A stretch of DNA of 64,000 nucleotides from Semisulcospira habei (taxonomy: Eukaryota > Mollusca > Gastropoda > Semisulcospiridae). Made by a program: the position numbers and the translations under genes. The stretch covers positions 134,405,362-134,469,361 of the forward strand of contig BTPG01000003.1 in assembly GCA_036245525.1 (NCBI GenBank). Direction: 5' to 3'. How positions within the stretch are numbered: the first letter of the stretch is position 1; the number at the start of each line of letters is the position of its first letter. Under the pieces are notes generated by a model. That model saw only the letters and a list, made by a program, of their open reading frames with translations. It was not told where the DNA came from and searched no databases. Positions 48,967 to 61,500 of the stretch are shown piece by piece.

Positions 48967-51745
48967 CTTTCCATCATAAAGATCAGTAGGTCTGTTTCCT
49001 TATTTGTCGGAAGGTGGTGGGGTTCACTCCGTTGTTTCTGTACTTCTTGCATTCTGTGGTCAGCCTGTATCTTGTTTTGTCTTTCCATCAATAGGACCAG
49101 TAGGTCTGTTTCCTTATTTGTAGGAAGGTGGTGGGGTTCACTCCGTTGTTGCTGTACTTCTTGTATTCTGTGGTCAGCCTGTATCTTGTTTTTGTCTTTC
49201 CATCATAAGGACCAGTAGATCTGTTTCCTTATTTGTAGGAAGGTAGTGGGGTTCACTCCGTTGTTGCTGTACTTCTCGCATTCTGTGGTCAGCCCGTATC
49301 TTGTTTTGTCTTTCCATCATACGGACCAGTAGGTCTGTTTCCTTATTTGTATGAAGGTGGTGGGGTTCACTCCGTTGTTGCTGTCCTTCTCGCATTCTGT
49401 GGTCAGCCCATCATAAGGACCAGTAGGTCTGTTTCCTTATTTGTATGAAGGTAGTGGGGTTCACTCAGTTGTTGCTGTACTTCTCGCATTCTGTGGTCTG
49501 CCTGTATCTTCTTTTGTCTTTCCATCATAAGGACCAGTAGGTCTGTTTCCTTATTTGTAGGAAGGTGGTGGGGTTCACTCCGTTGTTGCTGTACTTCTCG
49601 TATTTTGTGGTCAGTCTGTATCTTGTTTTGTCTTTCCATCATACAGACCAGTAGGTCTGTTTCCTTATTGTAGGAAGGTAATGGGGTTCTCTCCGTTGTT
49701 GCTGTACTTCTTGCATTCTGTGGTCAGCCCGTATCTTGTTTTGTCTTTCCATCAAAAGGACCAGTAGGTCTCTTTCCTTATTTGTATGAAGGTAGTGGGG
49801 TTCACTCCGTTGTTGCTGTACTTCTCGCATTCTGTGGTCTGCCTGTATCTTCTTTTGTCTTTCCATCATAAGGGCCAGTAGGTCTGTTTGCTTATTTGTA
49901 GGAAGGTGGTGGGGTTCACTCCGTTGTTGCTGTACTTCTCGCATTCTGTGGTCAGTCTGTATTTTGTTTTGTCTTTCCATCATAAGGACCAGTAGGTCTG
50001 TTTCCTTATTTGTAGGAAGGTAGTGGGGTTCGGTTGCTGTACATCTCCCATTCTGTGGTCAGCCTGTATCTTGTTCTGTCTTTCCATCATAAAGACCAGT
50101 AGGTCTGTTTCCTTATTTGTAAGAAGGTAATGGGGTTCACTCCGTTGTTGCTGTACTTCTTGCATTTTTGTGGTCAGCCTGTATCTTGTTTTGTCTTTCC
50201 ATCAATAGGACCAGTAGGTCTGTTTCCTTATTTGTAGGAAGGTGGTGGGGTTCACTCCGTTGTGGCTGTTCTTCTTACATTCTGTGGTCAGCCTGTATCT
50301 GGTTTTTGTCTTTCCATCAATAGGACCAGTAGGTCTGTTTCCTTATTTGTAGGAAGGTAGTGGGGTTCACTCCATTGTTGCTGTACTTCTCGCATTCTGT
50401 GGTCAGCCCGAATCTTGTTTTGTCTTTCCATCATAAGGACCAGTAGATATGTTTCCTTATTTGTAGGAAGGTGGTGGGGTTCACTCCGTTGTTGCTGTAC
50501 TTCACGCATTCTGTGGTCAGCCTGTATCTTGTTTTGTCTTTCCATCATAAGGACCAGTAGGTCTGTTTCCTTATTTGTAGGAAGGTAGTGGGGTTCACTC
50601 CATTGTTGCTGTACTTCTCGTATTTTGTGGTCAGCCTGTATCTTGTTTTGTCTTTCCATCATAAGGACCAGTAGTGGGGTTCACTCCGTTGTTGCTGTAC
50701 TTCTCGCATTTTGTGGTCAGCCCGTATCTTGTTTTGTCTTTCCATCAGAAGGACCAGTAGGTCTGTTTCCTTATTTGTATGAGGGTAGTGGGGTTCACTC
50801 CGTTGTTGCTGTACTTCTCGCATTCTGTGGTCAGCCCGTATCTTGTTTTGTCTTTCCATCATAAGGAGCAGTAGGTCTGTTTCCTTATTCGTAGGAAGGT
50901 GGTGGGGTTCACTCCGTTGTTGCTGTACTTCACGCATTCTGTGGTCAGCCTGTATCTTGTTTTGTCTTTCCATCATAAGGACCAGTAGGTCTGTTTCCTT
51001 ATTTGTAGGAAGGTAGTGGGGTTCACTCCGTTGTTGCTGTACTTCTCGTATTTTGTGGTCAGCCTGTATCTTGTTTTGTCTTTCCATCATACGGACCAGT
51101 AGGTCTGTTTCCTTATTTGTAGGAAGGTAGTGGGGTTCACTCCGTTGTTGCTGTACATCTCGCATTCTGTGGTCAGCCTGTATCTTGTTTTGTCTTTCCA
51201 TCATAAAGACCAGTAGGTCTGTTTCCTTATTTGTTGGAAGGTAATGGGGTTCACTCCGTTGTTGCTGTACTTCTTGCATTCTGTGGTCAGCCTGTATCTT
51301 GTTTTGTCTTTCCCTCAATAGGATCAGTAGGTCTGTTTCCTTATTTGTAGGAAGGTGGTGGGGTTCACTCCGTTGTTGCTGTACTTCTTGCATTCTTTGT
51401 CAGCCTGTATCTTGTTTTTGTCTTTTCATCATAAGGACCAGTAGGTCTGTTTCCTTATTTGTAGGAAGGTAGTGGGGTTCACTCCGTTGTTGCTGTACTT
51501 CTCGCATTCTGTGGTCAGCCAGTGTCTTGTTTTGTCTTTCAATCATAAGGGCCAGTAGGTATGTTTCCTTATGTGTAGGAAGGTAGTGGGGTTCACTCCG
51601 TTGTTGCTGTACTTCTCGCATTCTGTGGTCAGCCTGTATCTTGTTTTGTCTTTCCATCATAAGGACCAGTAGGTCTGTTTCCTTATTTGTAGGAAGGTAG
51701 TGGGGTTCACTTCGTTGTTGCTGTTCTTTCGCTAAATAGGTTAAG
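48630..51745 (-). repeat. 114-bp tandem array (~27 units), open reading frame on the minus strand
   Basis: Units of 114 bp (for example 'aaggaccagtaggtctgttt' ... 'gttttgtctttccatc') repeat about 27 times, with some short units. Because 114 = 3 x 38, the minus strand reads a 38-residue unit containing MMERQNKIQADH, MREVQQQRSEPH, YLPTNKET and DLLVL, open over long stretches (for example 51393-50659, 244 codons). The minus-strand frame starts 'MKALLTYLAKEQQQR' at 51756 and, through several frame changes caused by short units, ends in a non-repeat tail (AAPHKTVYGGIAAHN...) at 48487. Unit-to-unit changes are mostly amino-acid changing (R/Q/K, Y/H, M/I), which argues against strong selection on the protein. 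It is either a coding-origin minisatellite or a rapidly evolving repeat protein. Confidence 0.8.
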
Positions 51746-52320
51746 AGTGCCTTCATTTTCGCACGTAATCATTTCCTCTTGTTCGAAAAGAGTCACCAGT
51801 CGCAAGGCTGAGGTGACCTACTTTCGCCGCCAATTAGTCTAGATGCTCTCATTCCGGCACGTGCACCCTTCCTGTTTCCCCCCGCCAAAAGAAACGGGAG
51901 AGAAGCGTTGTTGTCGCGTACTTTCTCTCAGTTTTCCTGTGTTGATTGTGTCTGGCGATACCGCCTTGAAGTCCACTAGGCAACGAATGGTGGCCGTCCG
52001 AGCAGCGCTATGCTGCAATGTCCAAATTGGACGGAATCATTCACGAATATGTTTGCAGTTCATAAAACTACACAGTTTATCAATGTGTGTGCGCGGGGAA
52101 CATTCCCCTTGCCTGGCATAGTGTTTACCACACCGCTGGCTTTTGGTGATGATTCTCAGGCCTTTAATGAGCCGTATGTATAGCGTTGTTTCGCTTCGTT
52201 GGAGAGTGACTGATTTGTGTTTATTGGGTTTGACTGGTCACACAATCAATCGCATGAGTAGCGGATCAGAACAAGTCTGATCTCGCGGAGACACAGGCGG
52301 GGCTAGACCCCAACAATGCA
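51746..52320. other. Unique spacer between the array and right repeat S
   Basis: No recognised domain. It ends 'gcggggctagaccccaacaatgcag' (split here as two adjacent motifs: 'gcggggctagacccc' then 'aacaatgcag'). A 92-codon plus-strand frame at 51843-52121 has no recognisable features. Confidence 0.4.
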
Positions 52321-53430
52321 GTTTTGGTAAAAAGGTGTCTGTACATCGCACACCACTATGTGATGTCTTGATGTGACCAGCCGTATACCCTTATGACATT
52401 TCACAAATCAGTCACGTCAACTTTTGTGTTTGTTGTCTGAGGTGTATTTCGGGCATGTTTAAGCCATTATTGGCTAAGGGCTGCCTTCATCAGCGTGCTG
52501 ACCCTTTTGTTTTTGTTGTGTAACCCTTTGTTAGGTTTTTATGGTACGGTTTGTTTTCGGTTCATTCTGTCTTGTTCAAGTAGTTGGTGTATTCTCGCTA
52601 CCGTCACTGCCGATTGAAAGGGCTAGTGGCGAGTAGAAGACATTTAGTGTCGCCAGTAGGGGCTCAACCACTGCTAATTGTATGAGCTAGTGGAGCGTAG
52701 ATGGCTTCTTGGTTCAGTGTAGTTCAGTTTTGTTTCCACCACTGCCAATTGGTAGGGCTAGTGGGGAATAGAAGGGCTGTTCTGTCGTGGCGCTTCCACT
52801 GCTAATAGTGAGAGCTAGTGGAGACTGAGTGCGGTTGTTGCGTTTTGGTTCTTTCTCTTCCCGCAGTGCTGGTGGACGCTGCTCGAACATGGTCTGCCGG
52901 TTCAGTTTTGAAAGCTGGTGCCGTCAACTGTATTAGCTGAATGCGGGTTCGTCACGTGACTTCTGTTTTCTCTAGTTCAGTCGATTCGTGGTTGGTTGTA
53001 ACCTGGGATGCGTCTTCTCGCTCTGAGCGCGCCGGCCGGTTTGGTCCAGAGGTGGCGTTATGTGCAGCAATCCCGCCGTATACTGTCTTATGTGGTGCCG
53101 CATAAGGACACGTAGGTCTGCCTTCCTTATGTGTAGGAAGGTAGTGGGGTTCACTCCGTTGTTGCTGTACTTCTCGCATTCTGTGGTCAGCCTGTATCTT
53201 GTTTTGTCTTTCCATCATAAGGATCAGTAGGTCTGTATCCTTAATTGTAGGGGGGGGGGGGGGGTCACTCCGTTGTTGCTGTACTTCTTGCATCATGTGG
53301 TCAGCCAGTATCTTGTTTTGTCTTTCCATCATAAGGACCAGTAGGTCTGATTCCTTATTTAGGAAGGCAGTGGGGTTTACTCCGTTGTTGCTGTACTTCT
53401 CGCATTCTGTGGTCAGCCTGTATCTTGTGT
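52321..53430. repeat. ~1.1-kb direct repeat S, right copy
   Basis: Copy of 47861-48966, including the hairpin units (about 52602-52824) and three 114-bp units. It is cut at 'tatcttgtgt' and joined to the CR1 tail at a 3-bp 'tgt' microhomology (53428-53430). Confidence 0.85.
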
Positions 53431-53727
53431 TTTCCCGCCCGACATCAACATACTCCAGATCAAGGCAGTCCATTACTGTGCCACGACCTAGAATCGATCT
53501 CTATAAGACAAGTTTAGCGTTCTCAGGTGCTAGCATGTGGAACACATTGCCCAAACATGTTACAACATCAACAACGCTTTCGTCTTTTAAAACCGCTCTC
53601 TTCAAGTACCTCACCTCAGCATCGTAAGATTTTCACAGCAACCTGCACTTGCAGTGTACGATTTTCCCTTTCTAACTCTTCAATTCAGTTATATCTTCAG
53701 TTAATACAAGATGCTAATGCTGCATGT

Positions 53728-53761
<34 letters not shown>

Positions 53762-53812
53762 GGGGGGGGGGTGTGTGTGTGTGTGTGTGTTTTGTGCTTG
53801 TGCTTGTGTTTA
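53428..53812 (+). repeat. CR1 3' tail segment A, right copy
   Basis: Repeats 47427-47863 ('tttcccgcccgacatcaaca'...) and then runs on into the rest of the CR1-like 3' UTR (53813-54098). The left copy instead runs into repeat S. Confidence 0.9.
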
Positions 53813-54063
53813 TGAATGTAAGTATGAAGATTTATACCTTTACAATTATGTGTATGTGTGAGATTTTCTATGTTTATTTCAGCTTTTTTAATGATTTCTT
53901 TTTTACAAACTTTATATTTCAATTTCTTATTAGTTATATATATAGTTTTTCCCAATTTAATGATAGTATTTTGTGATTTGTGCATTATATGTAAAGTAGA
54001 TTAGCAACGGCAAGTTCGAAAAATGGTTTCACCAAAACTTTCACCGTTGTAAAATAAAGAATC

Positions 54064-54095
54064 ATTGTCATTGTCATTGTCATTGTCATTGTCAT

Positions 54096-54192
<97 letters not shown>

Positions 54193-54211
54193 AATAAAGA
54201 ATCATTGTCAT

Positions 54212-54281
<70 letters not shown>
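54064..54281. repeat. (CATTGT)n, (CT)n and (AC)n tracts
   Basis: CATTGT repeats (54064-54098) mark the CR1-like 3' end, then CT to 54193, a copied 'taataaagaatcattgtcatt' scrap, CT to about 54228, and AC to 54281. Confidence 0.85.
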
Positions 54282-54284
<3 letters not shown>

Positions 54285-54435
54285 TGCGCGCATCTCTAGG
54301 AGGAATAGATCCTTATGAGCCCTCCAGGCGCATGAGGATATATGCCTCTTAGACATGTTTGGAACGCACGTACTAACACTCACACACACATCGACGTGAT
54401 TTCAGAAGAGCATGCAGGTGACCCGTGTACTTAGT

Positions 54436-54949
54436 CCCCCACCCGGGTCTGCCCTGGGAGACTTGGGTGGGGTTAACTACTTTTTAGTTCCCAGGGTCAC
54501 CCTTGTTAGCCCCACAGGGTGAGTTTTCCCCTCTATTCTGGGGCATGTGTTTCTGTCTACCCTTGGTCCATTCACCTGTATTTTCCATTTTTAAACTCTC
54601 CCTACTGTCTGCGCTGTCTGTAGCTCTTGATATTGGATGTGTGTTGCTAAATGAATGAATGAATGAATGAATGAATGAATGAATGAATGAATGAATGAAT
54701 GAATGAATGAATGAATGAACTCTATTCTTCCAAATACATGTTGCCACGTACAGGACAATTTGTTTCGCCACCTCAGGTGCAATTCGCAATCACCATGATA
54801 AATGGTCTTAGGTTTATTTAGCGTATTAGACCGGCTGGTGACATACATTCAATTTCTGTTTAGTTAGGTTTTTTCACAAACAGTGCAGGCACGTCCTGTA
54901 AAAGTCTTGTTGCTGTCAGGACGTTAAGCAATGTACAACCAACCAACCA
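54436..54949 (+). mobile_element. SINE-like retroposon, copy 2, with 15-bp target duplication
   Basis: Same family as 24103-24489. It is flanked by 'acccgtgtacttagt' at 54421-54435 and 54950-54964, and ends in an (ACCA)n-type tail (54937-54949). It carries its own inner insertion (54654-54798). Confidence 0.85.
54654..54798 (-). mobile_element. 5'-truncated LINE/SINE tail with (TTCA)n, nested in the retroposon
   Basis: On the minus strand it ends in about 65 bp of TTCA repeats. It is flanked by 'taaatg' at 54648-54653 and 54799-54804, and is absent from the copy at 24103. The (TTCA)n tail resembles the one at 30405-30423. Confidence 0.7.
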
Positions 54950-55687
54950 ACCCGTGTACTTAGTATATAATAGTCCTAGGTAAAGTCAACCTGCTTTCAC
55001 ACAAATTATAGCAAGATCGCACTTGCACTGTGAAGTTCTAGTTTTTTGTCACCATTTTCTCAAGCCTATGAAGCGAAAGTGAAACTCATATCATATGAAA
55101 ATATAAAATTACGTGAAAACGAAAACTTACATCAAGACAAATGACGTTTGGCAAATCAATGACGCCTTGTATCCTGTGCCCCTCATATAACTCATTGACG
55201 CATTGGCAGATATGCGAGACTTTTTGAATAGGAGAAAATTCAACATCAGAATCAGGTCAAAGATAAAAGGTAGAGATCATTGACAGCGAGGACAGCTCTC
55301 ATATAGAAGGGACTTTGTGGGTTATAGTTCATCCCATCTTGTTTAGTTTCCCGTCACTGCAGGCCGCAGATTGAAGCGATGTGTTGCATTTTAGAACAAA
55401 ACAAAAATACAGTTGCAAAGAATGACGTCGAAGAACGTAGGTCGCAGCGACCCACCCAAACAAGGAGGTGAATGTAAGGATCAACAAACTTGAGAACTAG
55501 AAGGTAACAATCACTCCTTTCCCAGGAGCATTTGGGTGCTGGTCTGTGATTTTGGACCTATCGGCTCTATGCCCAGACCAACACAGATTGTATGAGTGCT
55601 TTCGACGTTTCATCGCACTGCAGAGTGAAAATGGCATAGACTTCTTTCGTCTTGGGATATGAATAAAGAAAGCTCGCAAGTTTACCT

Positions 55688-55755
55688 GTTATGTTGACGA
55701 TGAAGACGAAGCTTAGAAAAACGTAAAGCAGTGAGAGAAAAAATGAAGACGCCAT
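55688..55755 (-). CDS. Candidate first exon with signal peptide (weak)
   Basis: On the minus strand an ATG at 55755 in good context (gtgaaATGG) opens 'MASSFFLSLLYVFLSFVFIV', a textbook signal-peptide or signal-anchor helix. It is followed after 'NIT' by 'ACAG|GTAAAC', a plausible splice donor at about 55687. The next exon would lie at lower coordinates and is not recognisable, because repeats fill that side. It could be the only host-gene exon in the window, or chance. Confidence 0.3.
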
Positions 55756-56721
55756 TTCACGACTGATGTTATTTTGTTCGCAAGAGACAGCGTTCCGAGA
55801 ATGGATGCAGTTTCTGTATCACATCATGGCGCTGTTCGTTTTTAGCAGAACCTTGTCATCTAATTTGCAAGGCAAATCCACTGGAGGAAACTGGCTCACA
55901 AGATGACAGTTTTCGTCACGTGGAACATGTCGTCGTGATAAATTACGTAAGTCAAATGTAACATTTAATGACATCTTACTCCGATACCATTCTTTCCACG
56001 CTATACGGGACTAGTGGAATGGGAGGAGACTCATTTATGAAACACTTCAGCAAAAGCGTCTCGCGCGACCGTCCAAAGAATGGTAGAATCAATCCGAACC
56101 AGGGTTTGATAGAGATTATGTTGATGCATCTTAGGACAAAGCCAAATTTCAAAACTCACAAATCGACGCAGAAGCAGTTCCAGTTTGAAAAAAAATTGAC
56201 ATTGTTTCATATTAGGCACCATTTTCCTAATATGAAACACCAGGTCTCCTATTATGAAACAGTGTGAATATATCCTTTTTACACGTTTCACTTACATTTT
56301 GTTGGAAAATTAAGGTATGACAGATGATTAGCACACATGCTAAGCTCATTTAACATTGAAAGTGAGTTAAATATAATGTCATCAGCCATTTGTCCACCAT
56401 TGGTCCATACATCCATTATCCTTTGTATATCCAATTGTGACAGATTTTGTCATTTTAAATTTCTGAGAGACCATCAAAACCACAAACTTCTAATGTGTGT
56501 GTGGAAAATATACTATGTATGGGGGATTAAAAACTACTGCATTTAGTTTTTCCACCTCAGACGTAAAACTTGATAAAAGCTAGCATTATCGACATTTGAT
56601 TATGTACATGTTCAGAGGCAGATGCAGGGCAGAGGCGTATTCCAGGGTCCACGCCTCCCATAATATTTTTAAATGGTATAATTTTCCAATTTTGGGAGTT
56701 TGGAACACCCCCCACTCCCCC

Positions 56722-56726
<5 letters not shown>
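55756..56726. other. Non-coding DNA with a 13-bp perfect hairpin
   Basis: 56204-56216 (gtttcatattagg) and 56226-56238 (cctaatatgaaac) form a perfect 13-bp stem with a 9-base loop. Nothing else is supported. Confidence 0.5.

Positions 56727-56799
<73 letters not shown>
56727..56799. repeat. (AC)n microsatellite
   Basis: About 73 bp of AC. Confidence 0.95.
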
Positions 56800-56800
<1 letters not shown>

Positions 56801-57399
56801 CCTCTAGCGCCTCTTCTTGGAAATTGGAAACGGTCCTTCAGAATGTGGACTCCCTCCCATCTTTTGATTTTTTTCGCCCAGTGGTGGAAAGGTCTCAAGA
56901 GCAAAACGTTTTCCCCAAATACGTAACTGATCAATCACTTTTCCCAACACAAATATCTACATTCAGTCAAACTTCTAACCACAAATATGTTTATAAAGTA
57001 ACACACTAGGGGCTTTTAAAACAAAGTAAACTGTATGCAGAGGTTTCATCACACGAAACATAACTAAGAAACTGAGTAAAATAATATGAACGATAGAAAA
57101 TTCCAGCCGACGTGCTATATAGGCTCTACCTACTGGCATAGTCGGATCGACGGAGGAACATTCAGAAAAATAGAAACCGAGTGGGTTACACACAAACAGT
57201 TATATGTACGCGTTATGTGCTACTTATATTTCATACAACAATAACTCGAACAGTGATAAGTTTGACAATACCTTCGACAGAAATGCCCATTCGAAGCGAA
57301 AACAACGTTCCACCGGTAAATAAATGTAATTCACTAACACTGAGAGTTGCGTCCCCTGAGCAATGAAATTACATAGCAGGGGTCTTTCAAGGGGTCGAT
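56800..57399. other. Non-coding DNA, nothing recognised
   Basis: No supported frame or repeat. Confidence 0.5.
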
Positions 57400-57917
57400 T
57401 TGTGCATTTATATTCGTGCAGTTGAAGACAACATAGTTGTATTACAAGTTAGGCGTTGCCATGACTCTTGTCGCCTGTTAGGTCCAATCAGGCGAGTCAA
57501 TATCCGAGGTCAGACCGAGCCGGTAATACGAAGAGGGAAGGAGGTAACATTCGAGACCAGAGAGGACATCCTGTACCAGGTACACACCAGCCATGGAGAC
57601 AAGCCTGTCCGTCAAGTGATGGTTCCTTAACCCCTTAGGATGCAGGTGATGAAACTGGCCCATGATTCCCTCTTAGGAGGACACCTGGGAATTAGTATGA
57701 CTCTCGAAAGAATCCTGAAGAGTCTTCTACTGGATTGAGATGTAGGCGACGTCACCCGATTCTGCAGGGCGTGCGATATATCCCAGAAGACAGTCTCCAA
57801 GGTAAAGGTGCCCAAGGTTCCTCTCGAGAAGATACCACTGAATGATATGCCTTTCAAGCGGGTAGCTGTGGATCTGGTTGGACTGATGGATTATCTCGAC
57901 CTATGCGAGTCTGCATA
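57400..57917 (+). pseudogene. Ty3/gypsy-type integrase fragment (zinc-binding N-domain and start of catalytic core)
   Basis: One frame, broken by a TAA at 57628-57630 and a TGA at about 57739, reads 'REDILYQVHTSHGDKPVRQV', then 'LAHDSLLGGHLGISMTLERI' (the His-His pair), 'DVTRFCRACDISQKT' (Cys pair, with one usual Cys now Ser), and 'PLNDMPFKRVAVDLVG', the entry to the integrase core with its first Asp. Order and spacing fit gypsy-type pol proteins. The rest of pol, gag and LTRs are not found. Confidence 0.7.
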
Positions 57918-58599
57918 AGCGTTTTGCCTACTTTTTTTGGGGGGTTTGTTTTTGTTATAACCCTAAAAAGGCCTCCGTAACACGCAGGGTCACAGCGATG
58001 TCAAGAACAATTCTTTATCGAGATCTGCTGCGACATCAGCAATTCTTTACACCGTTCAACTGCAGTGCTGTGCCTGAATTTCCTTCCCGTGTTGCCTTGG
58101 TCTGACTGAAGGGTTCCATTGGCCACACGTTTTCAAAATCCCGAAATGTTGGGCGTGGTTGAGGAAGACGCTAAAGAACTTTTGACGTCATCTGACAAAT
58201 ATGCGACACAAATTTTACTCAGTTGACTACACGCAGAAATGGCGTGTGCAAAGATCAAAGGAAACATCACAGACAGAGGGATAAAGAGATAAACAGATCT
58301 TCATGCAGCCCCTAGACTGAGATTGGCTCATGAGAATCTGTACGTTGCAGGCGCTGTTTACATCAATAATTGATCGCCCCCTCCCTCTCCTAAGAAATCA
58401 AATATCGCGGAGTTATCTGCTTACACATATGATAAAAAATATCGCACAAACTGTTTCTAATGTTTAAAATAAAATGTCTCATTTCTATTAAAAGAAGTAC
58501 CCAACGGAGAAAGAAACACGCTTAGAAAAGACGATTACATCACAATTTATTAATATTTCGGGTAAATAAAATACAAATAAGTAGACCATCGAAACCGAT
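57918..58599. other. Non-coding DNA, possibly including the 3' UTR of the leftward RTE
   Basis: Nothing recognised beyond a T/G-rich run near 57931-57955. Confidence 0.4.
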
Positions 58600-61500
58600 A
58601 TGTCGTCATTGTGCACGACTTTTATTTGTGGGTGCGGGTGTGGCTGGCCAAGCCAATCCTGGAGCCACACATGCGAGGGCAATGGGGGCACAAAACGTAG
58701 CTGTGGGGAGAGTCGACGCTGCCTTTCTGCGAGCTCTGGCACTGGTGATCCGTTTGAGCCGATTGTGTTCAAAGCGCGTGCAGGCTTTCCTGGTTGCGGC
58801 ACGCCAGCCGGATCTGTCTTGTGCTTGTGCTTCAAGTTTCTTTACCGGGAAGACGCAGTGCTTGAGTCTGTCTCTTATGCAGTTTTTGAAGCGTTTCTTT
58901 GGCCGTCCTTGCTTCCTGTAGCCTTTTGAGAGTTCACCATACAGGAGTTGGAGTGGCATGCGAGATTCATCCATGCGTATGACATGACCTGTCCAGCGGA
59001 ATTGCGTCTTTAAGACCAAGGCTTCAACACTCACTACGCCAGCATTGTCCATGACTTCCAGGTTTGTCAACTTGTCTTGCCATTTGATGCCCATGAGTGA
59101 GCGCAGGGATCTCCTGTGGAAATGCTCAAGCTGTTTGAGGTGCTTTCTGTACAGCGTCCATGACTCACAGCCGTACAGGAGGTTGGGGAAAACTACTGCC
59201 ATGTAGACTTTGATCTTGGTGGAGAGCTTGACGTTGCTGTTATTCAACACACGAGTGCGAAGGCGACCCAGGGCTTTGCTGGCTTTGCTGATGCGAGCTG
59301 CGATTTCCTTGTCGATAGTACCGTCAGAATAGATGATGCTCCCAAGGTACTTGAACTGATCGACAGTCTTCATCTCGGTGCCGTCGATATACACTTTGGG
59401 TGGGGGGACGGGGGGGGGGGGGGGGGGGTCTTGTGCCTGGGGCTGGTTGATGCAGCACCTCGGCCTTGCTGAAACTGATGGTGAGGCCAAACAGTCGAGA
59501 GGCTTCCGAGAACCTGTTGACGATGGTCCGGAGGTCAGACTCCGTGTGCGCCACCAGCGCACAGTAATCGGCAAACAGCGTCTCAAGGATCAGTCTATCA
59601 ATGGTCTTGGTCCTGGCGTTCAGTCGATGGAGGTCGAAGAGAGAGCCGTTTAGTCTGTACTTCAGGTACACTCCCTTCTCAACGTCGCGTACTGCATGGG
59701 CCAGTATACACGCGAAGAACAGGTTAAACGTCACGGGGGCAATAACACAACCTTGTTTCACACCGTTGGAAATGTCGAAGGGTGCGGATGTGTCGCCGTT
59801 TGACTGGACAACTCCTACCATTCCATCATGGAAGAGGCGGATGATGTTGGTGAACTTCCTGGGGCAACCGAGCTTTGCGAGGATGACCCAAAGCGCTTCT
59901 CTGTTCACGGTGTTGAATGCTTTGGTCAGATCCATGAATACAGCGTAGAGGTCCATGTGCTGCTCAATGCATTTCTCCTGGACCTGTTTCACAGAGAAGA
60001 CCATGTCGACTGTACTGCGGCCGGGTCTGAAGCCACACTGAGCCTCTGGGAGTGCTTCCTCAGATACAGAGCTGATCAGGCGGTTGAGGATGTATCTCGC
60101 AATGATCTTGCCAGCAATGGACAAGAGTGAGATCCCTCGGTAATTGGCACAGACTGTTTTGCTGCCTTGTTCTTGAACAGGGAGACGATTGTAGCATCTC
60201 TAAATTCCTGTGGTCGTCCTCTGCCCTGTCAGAATGTTGAGGAAGGCATCAAGGGTCTCAGGTCCAGCTGCCTTGAAGAGCTCTGCGGGGATGCCGTCTA
60301 TGCCTGCAGCCTTGCTGGAGCTGGTCTGGTTGATCGCTTTCTTGATCTCGTCCAGGGTTGGCGGGAGGTCAAGGTCATCCAGTGTCGGCTTCTGGGCAAT
60401 CATATCCAGGGCCACGGGATCGACAGTGGAAAGCAGGTTCAGCAGATTTAAGAAGTGTTCTCTCCAGCACACATTGATGCTGCCTTTGTCCTTTAGCTAG
60501 GTGATACCGTCGGAGGAAAAGAAAGGGGTTGTGCTGGGTCTGGCAGGGCCGTAGACAGCTTTCATATATCGCTGAAAAACTCCTTGGAGTTGCTAGATTC
60601 AGCAAAGTGTTCAAGTTTTGTTTTATTTTTGCTTTGCCGTCCCACCAGGTGTCCTGCATGTTGCGGAGCTCTCTCCGTGCTTTTCTCTGGAGGTGTTTGA
60701 AGCAGTCTTTCTTGGACAAAGAGCTGATGTCGTTTTGCCACTCGATGAAGGCACTGCGCTTTTGCTCCAGTAGCTTGTTGATCTCTTTATTGTTATCATC
60801 AAACGAATCCTGGTGTACCCTCTGCTTGGGTTCAAGCACGTCTTTGGCAGACTTCGTCACCATCCCCTTGAAATTGTTCCACATTTCAGTTGGGTTGTCA
60901 GTCAACGTTCCATGGGTAGTTAGCAGGTCATCAAGGTGGGACTGGAAGTTTTTCTTGACGTCCGGGCACTTCAGCTTGGCCTGGATGAATGAAGGTCGGG
61001 TGAGCTTCGGCAGCTTCCTGTGTGCTGGTGCAATGTGCAGGTTGAGGACAGACCGCACCAGCCGATGGTCGGTCCAGCACTCGGCGACTCTCATGGCTGT
61101 GGTGATTCTGACATCACGTGTATCCCCCCTGGCGGACAATGACATAGTCAGTGATATGCCACTGCTTGGACCTGGGATGCATCCATGTTGTCTTGTACTT
61201 ACTAGCCAGCCTGAAGAGGGTGTTGGTGATGGCGAGTCCATTCTCAGAGCACAATGTTAGCAGCAGCAGGCCATTGCTGTTCAACTTGCCCAGCCCATGT
61301 GGACCCATCACTCCTTCCCAGCATTCACATTCGCACCCAACTCGAGCACTGAAGTCACCAAGCACGATGAGTTTGTCACTTGCAGGAGTAGACTTCAGGA
61401 GGTAGTCGAGGCTCTTATGGAACGCCTCCTTGTCGTCATCGGAGATGGTTAGCGTCGGAGCATAGGCGCTGATGATAGTGACATGTCGGGTGTTTGGAGA

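Larger units (their letters stand above)
54282..55350 (-). repeat. Dispersed repeat family, copy 2, split by a retroposon
   Basis: 54282-54435 and 54965-55350 together match the reverse complement of 21495-22094. The break is exactly the SINE-like insertion at 54436-54949. Confidence 0.75.

Noticed and set aside
48630..51745. CRISPR array
   Set aside because: The 114-bp units are contiguous with no unique spacers, and the setting is an animal genome.
51843..52121. 92-codon plus-strand frame
   Set aside because: No domain, signal or homologous copy; consistent with chance.
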